In this document: positions 24,043-33,992 of the stretch, one piece after another
Layout of the letters: the number at the start of each line of letters is the position of its first letter
Numbering within the stretch: position 1 is the first letter of the stretch
Assembly: GCF_009817885.1 (NCBI RefSeq)
Contig: NZ_CP041764.1
Location: 3,224,001-3,288,000 of the forward strand
Reading direction: 5' to 3'
DNA: 64,000 nucleotides
From: Serratia rhizosphaerae
GTDB lineage: Bacteria > Pseudomonadota > Gammaproteobacteria > Enterobacterales > Enterobacteriaceae
Translations under genes and position numbers: made by a program
Notes under the pieces: model-generated
What the model saw: only the letters and a program-made list of their open reading frames with translations
What the model was told of the DNA's origin: nothing
Databases searched by the model: none

Positions 24043-24989
24043 TGCGTTTCGTTGCCGTATGGGTTTACCTAAGCGCCTGTAACTTGTGGGATCGCGCGAT
24101 CGGCCAATGGCACCGGGTGCTCAGGCTGCGCGCCCGGCTGATCTGCCTGATACTGCGGCATACCGATTACCGTCTGGCTTTGGCGGTGAGCGAAGCGAGC
24201 CGCTGGTTGCCGTTCGTCAATCGCGGGTTGCGGGGGCGTGCGGCGGTGGCACGCGCCAATCAGCACTCTTTGCTTGGCGACGGGCCGCAGGTGGACTTTA
24301 TTCGTCAGATGCGTCGGCGACAGGTGCTGGAACTGGCGGCGACCTACGGACGTAATCGTCAACTGTTGGCGCAGATGGCGTCTTGCAGCGCCCAACTGAA
24401 TCAGGTGGTTGCACCGCTGCATGCTGCTGGTTCTCCGGTGATTTTGGCGCCGCTGCATATGGTTTCTGACATCCTGGCCGGGATGGTGGGAGGGGATACC
24501 TTTCCTGGCAAGGCGACGGTCATCGTATCGTCCGGTGCCGAGATGTATCAGGAGCAGACACGCAGACAGGGCGGCGTTAATCTGGATTACTGCTCGATTC
24601 ATGATGATAACCGCGCTATTGCCGGCAACCTGACGTCCGCACTGATGGAAGCGGCGGATAATCAGAGAAATATCATTATTTTTCCAGATATTACACCAGA
24701 TTATACGGTGACCACCAACCGCGCCAGAACGGCGAAACTGCCTTGTCGCTTGTTCGGCCGCCCTGCCAACGTGCACAGCGGCGTGGTGCGTTTGGCGCGC
24801 GCGCTGTCCGCCAGCGTGGTGTTTTATTACCTCTATTATGACCGTGGCATCAGGATTCATATTTTTCCGCCGGTAGAGGCCGGCGCACTGCCGCAGGCAT
24901 TGCCGGAGGTTATTGAAACCGCGTTGCGGCAACGTCCTGAGGTATGGATGCTCTGGCATGCGCATTCGTTGTTTTTTATCAATGAATAA
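24042..24989 (+). CDS. LpxL-like acyltransferase
   Basis: 315 residues. It resembles the lipid A biosynthesis/lysophospholipid acyltransferase group by length and by the central block VILAPLHMVSDILAGMVGG. The catalytic His and acidic residue are spaced HX3D rather than the usual HX4D/E. Later parts GNLTSALMEAADNQRNIIIF then PDITPD, and RLFGRPANVHSGVVRLARA, correspond to the substrate face. It may transfer the acyl chain built by the synthase genes downstream to a peptide, lipid or carrier. Start overlaps the previous stop (TAATG). Confidence 0.7.
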   Translation: MRFVAVWVYLSACNLWDRAIGQWHRVLRLRARLICLILRHTDYRLALAVSEASRWLPFVNRGLRGRAAVARANQHSLLGDGPQVDFIRQMRRRQVLELAATYGRNRQLLAQMASCSAQLNQVVAPLHAAGSPVILAPLHMVSDILAGMVGGDTFPGKATVIVSSGAEMYQEQTRRQGGVNLDYCSIHDDNRAIAGNLTSALMEAADNQRNIIIFPDITPDYTVTTNRARTAKLPCRLFGRPANVHSGVVRLARALSASVVFYYLYYDRGIRIHIFPPVEAGALPQALPEVIETALRQRPEVWMLWHAHSLFFINE

Positions 24990-25010
24990 CCTGGAACTGT
25001 AAAAGAGATC

Positions 25011-27164
25011 ATGGAAAAGATAATCCCGACGCAGGTGTTTCAAAGCGAGACGAACGAATGCGGCCTGGCCTGTATTGCGATGCTGGCGGAAACACAGGGC
25101 ATTGATGCGCCATTGGAAGCGTTGCGCACACGCTTTCCAGCTTCCCAGCACGGCATGTCGCTGGCGACGTTAACCACTATCCTCGGCGAACTGGCGATTC
25201 CTGCCTATCCGGTGTCTTTTGAGCATCAGGAACTGGCTGAACTGCCGCTGCCGGCGATTTTACACTATGGCGCCAGCCATTACGTTTTACTGGCCTACCG
25301 TAAAGGCAATCACGTCTGCGTGATGAACCCGGCGATCGGTCAGCAGTTATTGCCTCTGGAGGCGCTCAAGCAGGAGATCAGCGGCTATGCGCTGGTGCTG
25401 GATCATGAAACGCCGCCGGATGCCGCGGCATTGGCGGGGGTGAAGCGCAGCCAGTCTTTCAGCGCGCTGGCGTGTATGAGCATGCAGGAAACCTCGCGCC
25501 TGCCGGGTATTTATCGCCTGATGACGCTGGCGTTTCTGATTTCTCTTACGCTGTTTATTATGCCGGTAATGGTCAGCAGCGCGATTAATGATGTTTTTTC
25601 GAGCGCCGGCGCGACGGATTTCCCTTATTTTTACTACCTGCTGGCGTTTGTCATCTCTACCTCGCTAGCTTTTGGCGTACGAGTGATTACAGAGCGTTTT
25701 ATCAAACGGTTCGTGGTGCTCAACAGCGTGGCCGGTTTCTCCCGGCTGTTAGCCAACTCGTTAAACTTTTTTGATAAACGTGCGCCTGGCGAAATATTCA
25801 GCCGTTTTGCCAACTGGCAGTCGGCCGCCGGGCAAAAAATTGAGCTGGATAACGGTCTGCGTACCGACTGGATCGTCGGGACGATTGCGTTGGGGGTAAT
25901 GTGTTATATGAGCCCGCTGTTGGCGCTGGTGTCCGTCGTCGGCGTGACGATGATGGGGCTGGTCAGCGTATGGGCCATTTACCGCGATCGTTACTATACC
26001 CAGCAGTTGCAGGAAAAAAGCGCCGAGCAGAGCGATTTTATTCTGGAGACTATCCAGGGGTTTTCTACCATCAAATCCGCCGGGCTGGCCAGTCTGCGCA
26101 AAGGCGCGTTTGCCCAGTATGCGCTGTCGCTGTTTACCTGCCGGCAAAAGCAGAAAGTTTATGAGCAGATCAAGAGCAGTATCTATCAGCTGATCGGCAG
26201 CCTTGAGATGGTGTTTTTTATGCTGCTGGCTCTGCCTTTACTGAAGAGCGGCGCGTTAAGCCTCGGGGAGTTTTTCGCCTATAGCTTCGTGCGCGAGATT
26301 TTCACTTCGTATATCACCAAAATATTCTTCGCTATATTGCAAAAAAACCAGCTGCACGTGATCGACAAACGCGCACGCGATCTGTTCCCTGTCGGTGAGG
26401 AGGCGGCAGAAACATCGTCGGTTCCACCGGCTGCACCGCCGTTTTCCCGTAGCCTGGGCTACCGCAATATCGTGTTCGCCTATGACGCCCAGCAACCGGT
26501 GTTGCAGTGCCTGTCATTTTCGCTGCGGCGGGGGGAAAGCATCGCCATTGTCGGCGAGTCCGGCGCCGGCAAAAGCACCCTGCTGAAAGTGATGTGCGGC
26601 CTGATGCCGTCTCAGCAGGGCGATATCATCGTTGACGATGTCCCTATTGATTATCGACAGGCGCACGCGTTGTTTTTCCTGCAAAGTCAGGAGGATATCT
26701 TGTTTAATGCCGCCGTGTTGCAAAATATCACGCTGTTTGATGAAGGCTTCGACGAAAGTCGGAAAGCGCAAATTGAACGCTCTCTGCGCGGACTCAATCT
26801 GGAGCAGGCGATTGCCAGGCTGCCGGGCGGCATGAACGCGCTGATTCGTGAAAGCCACGCCGGTCTGTCGCTGGGGCAGCGTCAGCGACTGCTGCTGGCT
26901 CGAGCCATGTACAGCGACCGTCCGATTCTGGTGCTGGATGAACCTACCGCTAACCTGGATGAAGAGACGGCACAGCAGGTGATGGACACCCTGCTGGCGC
27001 ACTGTCGTGAGCAGGGCAAAACCCTGATTACGGTTACCCACAGCGAAAGCGTGTTGCCGAAGTTTGATCGGGTGTACCGCATGACTGAGGGCCGGATAGC
27101 CGCGATGACGCCATCTAGGGCGCAGCCGGCAGCGTCAGCAATGCCGTGCGGAGAGGTCTGCTGA
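25011..27164 (+). CDS. C39-peptidase ABC exporter for double-Gly peptides
   Basis: 717 residues in three parts. The C39 peptidase (1-130) has Gln11, Cys17 (SETNECGLACIAML) and His90 (GASHYVLL). The position normally holding the catalytic Asp is Asn106 (VMNPAIGQ). Six membrane spans follow (about 165-430). The ATPase has Walker A GESGAGKST, signature LSLGQRQRLLLARAM and Walker B ILVLDEPTANLDE. CvaB/SunT-like proteins of this kind cleave after GG and export the mature peptide. Here the substrate is presumably the 22968 product. Confidence 0.93.
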   Translation: MEKIIPTQVFQSETNECGLACIAMLAETQGIDAPLEALRTRFPASQHGMSLATLTTILGELAIPAYPVSFEHQELAELPLPAILHYGASHYVLLAYRKGNHVCVMNPAIGQQLLPLEALKQEISGYALVLDHETPPDAAALAGVKRSQSFSALACMSMQETSRLPGIYRLMTLAFLISLTLFIMPVMVSSAINDVFSSAGATDFPYFYYLLAFVISTSLAFGVRVITERFIKRFVVLNSVAGFSRLLANSLNFFDKRAPGEIFSRFANWQSAAGQKIELDNGLRTDWIVGTIALGVMCYMSPLLALVSVVGVTMMGLVSVWAIYRDRYYTQQLQEKSAEQSDFILETIQGFSTIKSAGLASLRKGAFAQYALSLFTCRQKQKVYEQIKSSIYQLIGSLEMVFFMLLALPLLKSGALSLGEFFAYSFVREIFTSYITKIFFAILQKNQLHVIDKRARDLFPVGEEAAETSSVPPAAPPFSRSLGYRNIVFAYDAQQPVLQCLSFSLRRGESIAIVGESGAGKSTLLKVMCGLMPSQQGDIIVDDVPIDYRQAHALFFLQSQEDILFNAAVLQNITLFDEGFDESRKAQIERSLRGLNLEQAIARLPGGMNALIRESHAGLSLGQRQRLLLARAMYSDRPILVLDEPTANLDEETAQQVMDTLLAHCREQGKTLITVTHSESVLPKFDRVYRMTEGRIAAMTPSRAQPAASAMPCGEVC

Positions 27165-28318
27165 TGCAACGACGGAAAAATCGCAAAGCCGCCCTTGTGT
27201 TACTGCCGTTGCTGGTGGTGGCCATCGTTGTGGTTATCAGTTTCTACATGCGCAGTGCGGCGGAGCATATCCCCGAGCCTACCGCGGTGGTCAGCCGGGG
27301 TGATATTGAAAAAACCGTGCTGGCGACCGGTATTTTGAAGCCGTCGCTGCAGGTTAACGTTGGCGCACAGGTCAATGGTCAACTGACCAGACTGTATGTC
27401 AAACAGGGTGACCGTGTGACCAAGGGTCAGCTGCTTGCAGAGATTGATCCGACGCTGCAGGAAAATGAGGTTCGCAAGTCGGAAGCGCAACTGCAAAGCG
27501 CGGTCGCGCAGAAGCAGGCTTCAGAAGCGAACCTGACGCAGTACCAGCTGGAGTTAAAGCGTCAACATCAGTTGGATCGCGAGGGGGCCGGGGTAAAAAG
27601 CGATCTGGAAAAAGCGCAGGCACAATATGCCACTCAGGTTGCTCAGGTGCGAATGAATGAAGCGCAGATCGTGCAAATGGAAATGGCGCTGGAGACGGCC
27701 AGGGCCAACCTGGGCTATACCCGAATTCTGGCGCCTATTGATGGCGAAGTGCTGGGCATTGTCACCAAAGAGGGGCAGACGATCGTATCGTCGCAGAGCG
27801 CTCCGACGATTCTGGTGTTGGCAAATGCCGACACCATGACGGTGCATACACGTATCTCAGAAACCGATATTTTGAAAGTGCGTGTCGGGCAGCCGCTGTG
27901 GTTCTACGTCGTGGCTGACCCCAAACGCCGCTATGACAGCGTAATGGGTTCGATCCAGGAGGCGCCGAATGAAGCGCTGCGTGAAGACAACCCGACGTCC
28001 TCTTCCAGTCAGCAGCCGACGGCGGTGTATTACAACGGCGTATTTGCCATTGCCAACCTTGAGCGTCAGCTGCGTACGTCGATGACTGCACAGGTGTTTA
28101 TTATCACCGCGCAGGAGAAAAATGTATTGCGGATCCCGCTGGCGGCGCTGGGGCAGCCGCAGGGAAAAGACCGTTACCAGGTGCAGGTCAAGCGGGGCTC
28201 GGCACTTGAGCCGCGCACGATCGTCACCGGCATCAGCGACCGGCAGTTCGTTGAGGTTAAAAGCGGGTTGAAAGAAGGGGAAGACGTGGTGCTGACGCAG
28301 ATTGCAGGGGGGCAATAA
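27164..28318 (+). CDS. macA-like: MacA-like periplasmic adaptor
   Basis: 384 residues. The start ATG overlaps the previous TGA (TGATG) with GAGAGG upstream. An N-terminal anchor (AALVLLPLLVVAIVVVISF) is followed by a lipoyl half-motif VGAQVNGQLTRLYVKQGDRV. A coiled-coil hairpin (about 100-185) and the second lipoyl half ILAPIDGEVLGIVTKEGQTI lead into beta-barrel and membrane-proximal domains. It links the MacB-type ABC protein to the outer-membrane factor encoded next. Membrane-fusion proteins with C39 exporters also complete type I peptide secretion, so it may serve either transporter. Confidence 0.92.
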   Translation: MQRRKNRKAALVLLPLLVVAIVVVISFYMRSAAEHIPEPTAVVSRGDIEKTVLATGILKPSLQVNVGAQVNGQLTRLYVKQGDRVTKGQLLAEIDPTLQENEVRKSEAQLQSAVAQKQASEANLTQYQLELKRQHQLDREGAGVKSDLEKAQAQYATQVAQVRMNEAQIVQMEMALETARANLGYTRILAPIDGEVLGIVTKEGQTIVSSQSAPTILVLANADTMTVHTRISETDILKVRVGQPLWFYVVADPKRRYDSVMGSIQEAPNEALREDNPTSSSSQQPTAVYYNGVFAIANLERQLRTSMTAQVFIITAQEKNVLRIPLAALGQPQGKDRYQVQVKRGSALEPRTIVTGISDRQFVEVKSGLKEGEDVVLTQIAGGQ

Positions 28319-30266
28319 TGACCGCTGCGGAACCTATCATTGCGTTAAATAATATTTCACGTCAGTTCTCGTCAGGTCTTGAAACCGTCACTGTGTTGAA
28401 AAATATTTCACTGATGATTAATGCCGGCGAGATGGTGGCGATCGTCGGCGCCTCTGGCTCCGGTAAATCTACCCTGATGAATATTATCGGCTGCCTGGAT
28501 AACCCCACGTCGGGCGAAATGCGTATCAAATCGCTCTCGACGCAGTCGGCCAGCGGTGAGCAGTTGGCACAGCTGCGCAGCCAGTACATCGGTTTTATTT
28601 TTCAGCGTTATCACCTGATGCCCTATCTGAACGCTGCGGAGAATGTAGCGATTCCCGCGCTGTATACCGCGATGCCGGCGAGCGATCGTCAGACGCGAGC
28701 CGAGTATTTGTTACAGCGGCTGGGGTTGCCGCATCGTATGACGTACAAGCCCGCACAGCTTTCCGGCGGCCAGCAGCAACGGGTCAGCGTCGCCCGGGCG
28801 CTGATGAACGGTGCAGAAATTATTCTGGCCGATGAGCCGACAGGAGCGCTGGATCGCAGCAGCGGTCAGGAACTGATGGAGATATTGCATTCGCTGCATC
28901 AGAGTGGCCATACCATCATCATCGTTACTCACGATCACGACGTTGCCAGACAGGCGCAGCGCATTATTGAGATCAGTGACGGTGAAATTATTGCCGATCG
29001 CCTGAATGATAGCGCGATGCAGGACGATAAGCCCCGGACATTGCCGGCGGCAACCGCCACCGGCCGTGCCCCTCTGTGGCAAGGCGTTCGCGAGGCCGTG
29101 CGCATGGCCTGGCGCTCTCTGTTGGGCCACCGGGTACGCGCTTTTTTATCGATGCTCGGCATTATTATCGGGATCTCATCAGTGGTATCCGCCATTGCCG
29201 TGGGGGAAGGTGCGCGCCAGAATATTCTGGAGAAGATCAGCCAGTTGGGTACCAGCACGATGGAGATACGGCCCGGTCTTGGCTGGGATAAGCCGCGGCC
29301 TGACTTTGAGCGTTCCCTGACGATAGACGACGTGGAGATGTTGGCGAAGCAGCCCTATATCGACGGTATTTCGCCGCAAATCAATAAATATACCAGCATT
29401 ATTCGCGGCGGAAAGCAGGTGATGGCATCGCTTTCCGGCATCAGCGATGACTATTTTCACGTGCAGGGTGTGACGTTGGTGAGCGGCAATGCGCTAACCA
29501 GGCACGACCTCGATGAACGCGAACCGGTGGTCGTTATTGATGCCGAATTGGCGAAAACGCTGTTCCCGGACGGCGAACAGCCGATCGGCGCGATCGTTCA
29601 AATCGGCGGTACGCCGTTTCGCGTCAGCGGGGTTGCGGTGAAGAAGGGGCCGTTTATGGGCGGGCAGCTCAACGCCTGGATGCCGTATACCTCGTTGCAG
29701 GAGCGTCTGGCGGGTGACGCGCCGCTGGAGTCTATCTCACTGCGGGTGGTTGATGGCTATGCGCTGGCGCAGGCGCAAAAAGACGTGGAGCTGCAGTTGG
29801 AGATGTTCCACGGCCGCCGCGATTTCTTCACTCAAACCAACGATCAGATGACGCAGACCATTCAGCAGGCGTCTGACTCCATGCGGCTGTTGATCACCGC
29901 GATTGCCGGCATTTCTCTGCTGGTCGGCGGGGTTGGCGTGATGAATATCATGCTGGTGTCCGTGACCGAACGTACGCATGAAATCGGCATTCGCCTCTCG
30001 GTCGGCGCACGGCCGCTGGACATTATGCGCCAGTTTTTAATTGAGGCGATGGTGATCTGCACGTTGGGGGGATGGTCGGCATCGCCGGAGCGATGTTGGC
30101 GGGCGTTATGTTCTCCTGGTTTACCGACGAATTCACCATGGTCTTCACCTGGCCGCCGATTGCGCTGGCCTGTGGTTTCTCTGCGCTGATCGGGCTGGGG
30201 TTTGGTTTTTTCCCAGCGCGCAATGCGGCGCGGCTTCACCCTACGGAGGCGCTGGCGCGCGAATGA
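28318..30266 (+). pseudogene. macB-like: MacB-like ABC permease/ATPase, frameshifted
   Basis: Intact frame to about 30065: ATPase with Walker A GASGSGKST, signature LSGGQQQRVSVARALM and Walker B ILADEPTGALD, then the first span and the MacB periplasmic domain, ending VICTLGG. At the six-G run near 30066-30071 the frame goes wrong. Frame +1 carries on with MVGIAGAMLAGVMFSW and the expected last spans to FPARNAARLHPTEALARE (stop 30264-30266). One more G restores about 648 residues. The cause could be real loss, slippage in the G run (a -1 shift would also repair it) or a sequencing error. Flanking genes overlap as in an intact operon. Confidence 0.85.
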
Positions 30267-31663
30267 GACAGAAAAAAAGCGTGGTGTTGTTGAGTTGTTT
30301 GATGTTGTCCGGCTGTGGCGCGCTGGTGAAAAGCGAATATCAGCAGCCGGAGGTATCGGTTCCGGCGCAATGGCGTACGGAAATTACCGGGCCGGCTTAT
30401 TTGGCAAGTCATGAACATTGGTGGGATAACTTCAACGATCCGCAACTTTCGCAGTTAATCGCCCATGTACTCAGCAGCAATAACGATCTGGCGAAGGCGG
30501 GGCTGCAGCTGCAGCAGGCGCGTCTGGAAGCCGGCTTGAGCAATACCAACTTGACGCCGGACGTGACGCTGAGCGGCGGTGCCAGCAACAGCAAGAACTT
30601 GCGAGGCGGTGGCGCCAGCGAGGATTACCGTACGTCGCTAAGCCTGAGTTATGAGCTGGATCTGTGGGGGAAACTGGCGCGTACGCGCGAGCAAGCTGCC
30701 TGGTTGGTACAGGCTTCTGAGCTGGATAGGCAAAACGTCGCGCTGACGCTGATTGGCAATACCGCTGATTATTATTGGCAAATTGCCAAGCTTAATCAGC
30801 AGCTTGATGCGCAGCAACAGATGATGAGCATCGCACAGGAAACGCTTCGTCTGGTGCACGCGCGCCATGCCGCCGGCGCCGCCAGCCAAATAGAACTTTT
30901 GCAGGCGCGCCAATCGGTGAACGACCGGGAAAATCAACAGCAAAGCCTGCAGCAGCAGCGTGAAGCAGCGCGTAATGCTCTGGCTATTTTATTCAATAAT
31001 TCGCCGGACGTACGTCAGCCGGAGCGCCGTGCGCTGGATGCCGGACAGGACGTGCCGATCGCCGCTAGCGTACCGTTGGCGGTAATCGGTCGCAGGCCGG
31101 ACGTTCAGGGGACGGAGAGGCGTTTGAGAGCCGCCCTGGCCGGCTCCGATGTCGCGCGGCTCAATTTTTATCCGTCGCTGTCTTTGACGGCATCGCTGAG
31201 CGCCGGCAGCGCCATATTTCAGCAGTGGTTCAGCCAGCCGATCAGAGCATTGGGCAGCAGCGTAGCGCTGCCTTTCGTACAGTGGAACACCATGAGGCTC
31301 ACGGCAGAAAAAGCCAAGCTTGATGTCCAGCAGCAGGTTATTGCGTTTCGTAGTGCGGTATATAACGCACTTTCTGATGTGGATAACGCGATGGCGCAGC
31401 GGCTGAGTTATCAGCAGCAGAAACGGCGCCTGTTGGAAAACTTGCGGCTTAGCCAGCAGCGGCTGACGTTGGCTGAGAGCCAGTACCGCGCCGGTGCGGT
31501 GTCGTTCCAGACATTACTTGATGCGCAGGATGCCCGCTTGAGCAGTGAAAACAGCCTGGCGGAAATGCAATACAACTACCTGAACGCCACGATGAAATTA
31601 TGGTTGGCCTTGGGGGGCGCAGTGGATAAGGACGAAATGACAGAGGGAAATACTCATGGATAA
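30263..31663 (+). CDS. TolC/NodT-type outer-membrane efflux factor
   Basis: 466 residues. A lipoprotein-type signal, LLSCLMLSGCGALVKSEYQQ, places it at the outer membrane. Two OEP repeats follow, with characteristic GLSNTNLTPDVTLSGGASNS, SYELDLWGKLARTREQA and AESQYRAGAVSFQTLLDAQD. Its ATG overlaps the macB stop (ATGA). It should complete a three-part efflux or secretion system with the MacA/MacB-like proteins and perhaps with the C39 exporter. Confidence 0.9.
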   Translation: MRQKKSVVLLSCLMLSGCGALVKSEYQQPEVSVPAQWRTEITGPAYLASHEHWWDNFNDPQLSQLIAHVLSSNNDLAKAGLQLQQARLEAGLSNTNLTPDVTLSGGASNSKNLRGGGASEDYRTSLSLSYELDLWGKLARTREQAAWLVQASELDRQNVALTLIGNTADYYWQIAKLNQQLDAQQQMMSIAQETLRLVHARHAAGAASQIELLQARQSVNDRENQQQSLQQQREAARNALAILFNNSPDVRQPERRALDAGQDVPIAASVPLAVIGRRPDVQGTERRLRAALAGSDVARLNFYPSLSLTASLSAGSAIFQQWFSQPIRALGSSVALPFVQWNTMRLTAEKAKLDVQQQVIAFRSAVYNALSDVDNAMAQRLSYQQQKRRLLENLRLSQQRLTLAESQYRAGAVSFQTLLDAQDARLSSENSLAEMQYNYLNATMKLWLALGGAVDKDEMTEGNTHG

Positions 31664-32918
31664 CATGTCTTCGCCACGTCGGGTGGTGGTCACCGGCTAT
31701 GGTGCGGTAACGCCGCTGGGAGAGAATGCGCAGCAGAGCTGGGCGGCAATGATGGATTATCGCCTGGGCTATCAATATCACGATCGATCCGCCGCGGGGA
31801 TTCAGTCACGCTTTTTTGGCGTGGTCGCGTCAGAACCTGATTTGAAGTCAGTACCGGCGGCGATTCGGCGTCGTTTGCCGCGCTTTGCGCGTTTGGCACT
31901 CGGAGCGGCCAAAGAAGCCGTCGAGATGGCGTTTCAGGGGGCTGCGCCCGTCGATTACTACGACCCGCTGGAGTGCGGCGCGATTATTGGCAGCGGCTGG
32001 GCCGGACAGGATGAAAGCTATGACACCTTTGATATGTATCAGCGCAGCGGGTTAGGGTCGCCTTTTGCCTGTTTCCTTTCCATGCCGAATGTTGCGACCG
32101 CTGCCTGCAGTTTGCTGTGGGGGCTGCGCGGCTATCAGAATACGCCAATCGCCGCCTGTGCGACCGGCACAATGGCTATCGGCGATGCGTTTGAGGCAAT
32201 CCGCCATGGGCGCGCCTCCATGATACTGGCGGGCGCTGGTGAATCGCTGCGCTCCGACCCGGCTGTGTGGGATATTGACGTGTTGCGCGCGTTGGCGCGT
32301 GAGCAGCAGGATATCACCAAAGCCTGCTGCCCATTTAGTCTGGATCGCAACGGATTTGTGCTGTCGGAAGGCGCGGCGGTGCTGTGTCTGGAAGAGCGTG
32401 ATGCCGCGTTGGCGCGTGGCGCAGTGATTCTTGGCGAGATAAAAGGCTACGGCAACTATTCTGATGCGTTTGATTTCACTGCACCGGCAGACGATAAGGT
32501 CGCCAGAGTGAAAACCATCCGGCGGGCGTTGGCGCAGGCCGGCATTAGTGTACATGACGTGGATTACATCAATGCGCACGGGACATCGACGCCGCTGAAC
32601 GATCTTAATGAGACCGAGGCAATTAAACTGGCCTTTGGCAAGGCGGCATATACCACGCCGCTATCGAGCACCAAATCTTATTCCGGCCACCTGATTGCCG
32701 CTGCCGGCAGCTTTGAGTCGATTATCTGCTTACAGGCAATGGAACATCAGTTGATGCCGGCGACCTGTAACCTGAAAAATCCCGATCCGGCCTGCGATCT
32801 GGATTACATCAGCGAAGGGCACCGGGCGGCGTCATTGCACAATACGCTAAACCTGAGTTTCGGCTTTGGCGGTGCCAATGCGGCACTGGTTATCGGCAGG
32901 GGTAACGATGCGGTGTAA
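31656..32918 (+). CDS. FabF-like beta-ketoacyl-ACP synthase
   Basis: 420 residues. The thiolase-fold condensing enzyme has Cys168 in AACATGTMAIGDAFEAI, the first His in INAHGTSTPLND and the second in KSYSGHLIAAAG. It elongates an acyl-ACP with malonyl-ACP. It overlaps the efflux gene by eight bases and the dehydratase by 11, so it belongs to the same operon. Being next to a dedicated ACP, ketoreductase and dehydratase, it should build a special acyl chain rather than serve general lipid synthesis. Confidence 0.92.
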   Translation: MDNMSSPRRVVVTGYGAVTPLGENAQQSWAAMMDYRLGYQYHDRSAAGIQSRFFGVVASEPDLKSVPAAIRRRLPRFARLALGAAKEAVEMAFQGAAPVDYYDPLECGAIIGSGWAGQDESYDTFDMYQRSGLGSPFACFLSMPNVATAACSLLWGLRGYQNTPIAACATGTMAIGDAFEAIRHGRASMILAGAGESLRSDPAVWDIDVLRALAREQQDITKACCPFSLDRNGFVLSEGAAVLCLEERDAALARGAVILGEIKGYGNYSDAFDFTAPADDKVARVKTIRRALAQAGISVHDVDYINAHGTSTPLNDLNETEAIKLAFGKAAYTTPLSSTKSYSGHLIAAAGSFESIICLQAMEHQLMPATCNLKNPDPACDLDYISEGHRAASLHNTLNLSFGFGGANAALVIGRGNDAV

Positions 32919-33702
32919 CTATACGCGTAGCGATGCGGAGCAATGGGCGGCATTTTCCGGTGACTACAACCCGATACATTTTGACCTGCAATGGGCGCGC
33001 AAACTTGGCAGTGAGCGGCTGACGGTGCACGGTATGCGCGCCATGCTGGACATGAAGCAGGCTTTAAGCGAGGCATTGCGGCCTGTACCGCCGGATGCGC
33101 ACTTTTTCCGCTTTAGCGCCCGACTGCGGCAGCCGGTACGCTGCGGCCTTGATTATCGGCTGGACGTCGTCGCCACGGAGTATCAGGCGAGTGGCAGGTT
33201 GCTGGATGAGCGCAGCGGTGAGAGCTGTTTCAGCGCCAAATTGGTCCCTTCTGTTGCGTTTGACATTGCTGATGTTCCCCATATTCAGCGGCTGAAACGG
33301 CAGGATGTCGAAGCACTTGGCCGGCGTTTCCCGGGAGCACCTCTGCTGCAATGGAGCTTTTTGGATGCGCTGCTGTTCCAACGTATCGTGTCGTCGGCGG
33401 AAATCTTGTCGGCAATAAAAGAACGATTGCCGACAATGCAGGCGCGGACGCTGATTGATGTTTTTGCACAACTGTCGGTGGTACAGACGCATCATGACGT
33501 GCATTTTAACGTTGATTTGTTGGCGTCCGGCGCACTGTGTTGTGGCGACGATGCCTTGTCTTACGTCATATTGCCGTCACTGATTGTCGGTGATGGCGAC
33601 AGCGGGCTGGTGGTACGGATAGAAGTGCAGTGCTGGACGCCGCAAAGCCCTTTATTGGCGAGCGCGGTAACGTTAAAAACGGCGAGTTATACGCAACGGT
33701 AG
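32908..33702 (+). CDS. MaoC-type (R)-3-hydroxyacyl dehydratase
   Basis: 264 residues from an ATG 11 bases before the ketosynthase stop. The N-terminal hot-dog domain has the hydratase 2 motif with catalytic Asp and His in SGDYNPIHFD, then LTVHGMRAMLDM. The second half is a degenerate hot-dog-like region ending in LVVRIEVQCW. It would dehydrate 3-hydroxyacyl-ACP to 2-enoyl-ACP. With no enoyl reductase nearby, the product may stay unsaturated or hydroxylated. Confidence 0.8.
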   Translation: MRCNYTRSDAEQWAAFSGDYNPIHFDLQWARKLGSERLTVHGMRAMLDMKQALSEALRPVPPDAHFFRFSARLRQPVRCGLDYRLDVVATEYQASGRLLDERSGESCFSAKLVPSVAFDIADVPHIQRLKRQDVEALGRRFPGAPLLQWSFLDALLFQRIVSSAEILSAIKERLPTMQARTLIDVFAQLSVVQTHHDVHFNVDLLASGALCCGDDALSYVILPSLIVGDGDSGLVVRIEVQCWTPQSPLLASAVTLKTASYTQR

Positions 33703-33739
33703 ACTGCATAAAAACATACTGATAAATAAGGATATAACC

Positions 33740-33988
33740 ATGGAAAAGTATCAACAAGTTTATGACACCTTATGTGAGATGATCTGCGATGCCAAAGATC
33801 TTGACGCGTCTCAGCTTTCCCCTGATATGCCGCTGCTTCAGCTGAAGCTGGATAGCCTGGACTATGTTGAGATGATGGTGCTGGCTAAGCGGGAGTTTGG
33901 CGCCACGCTGAGCGCAGAAATGTTTATTGAGCACCCCGAGATGACATTGGGCGAGCTGTGCCATACGCTGGCCGAACAGAAAAAATAA
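33740..33988 (+). CDS. Acyl carrier protein
   Basis: 82 residues, acidic and helical. The phosphopantetheine attachment site is Ser39 in QLKLDSLDYVEMM. Well-placed AAGGATATAACC precedes the ATG. It is a dedicated carrier for the ketosynthase, dehydratase and ketoreductase around it. No phosphopantetheinyl transferase is encoded here, so a host enzyme must load it. Confidence 0.9.
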   Translation: MEKYQQVYDTLCEMICDAKDLDASQLSPDMPLLQLKLDSLDYVEMMVLAKREFGATLSAEMFIEHPEMTLGELCHTLAEQKK

Positions 33989-33992
33989 GCCG

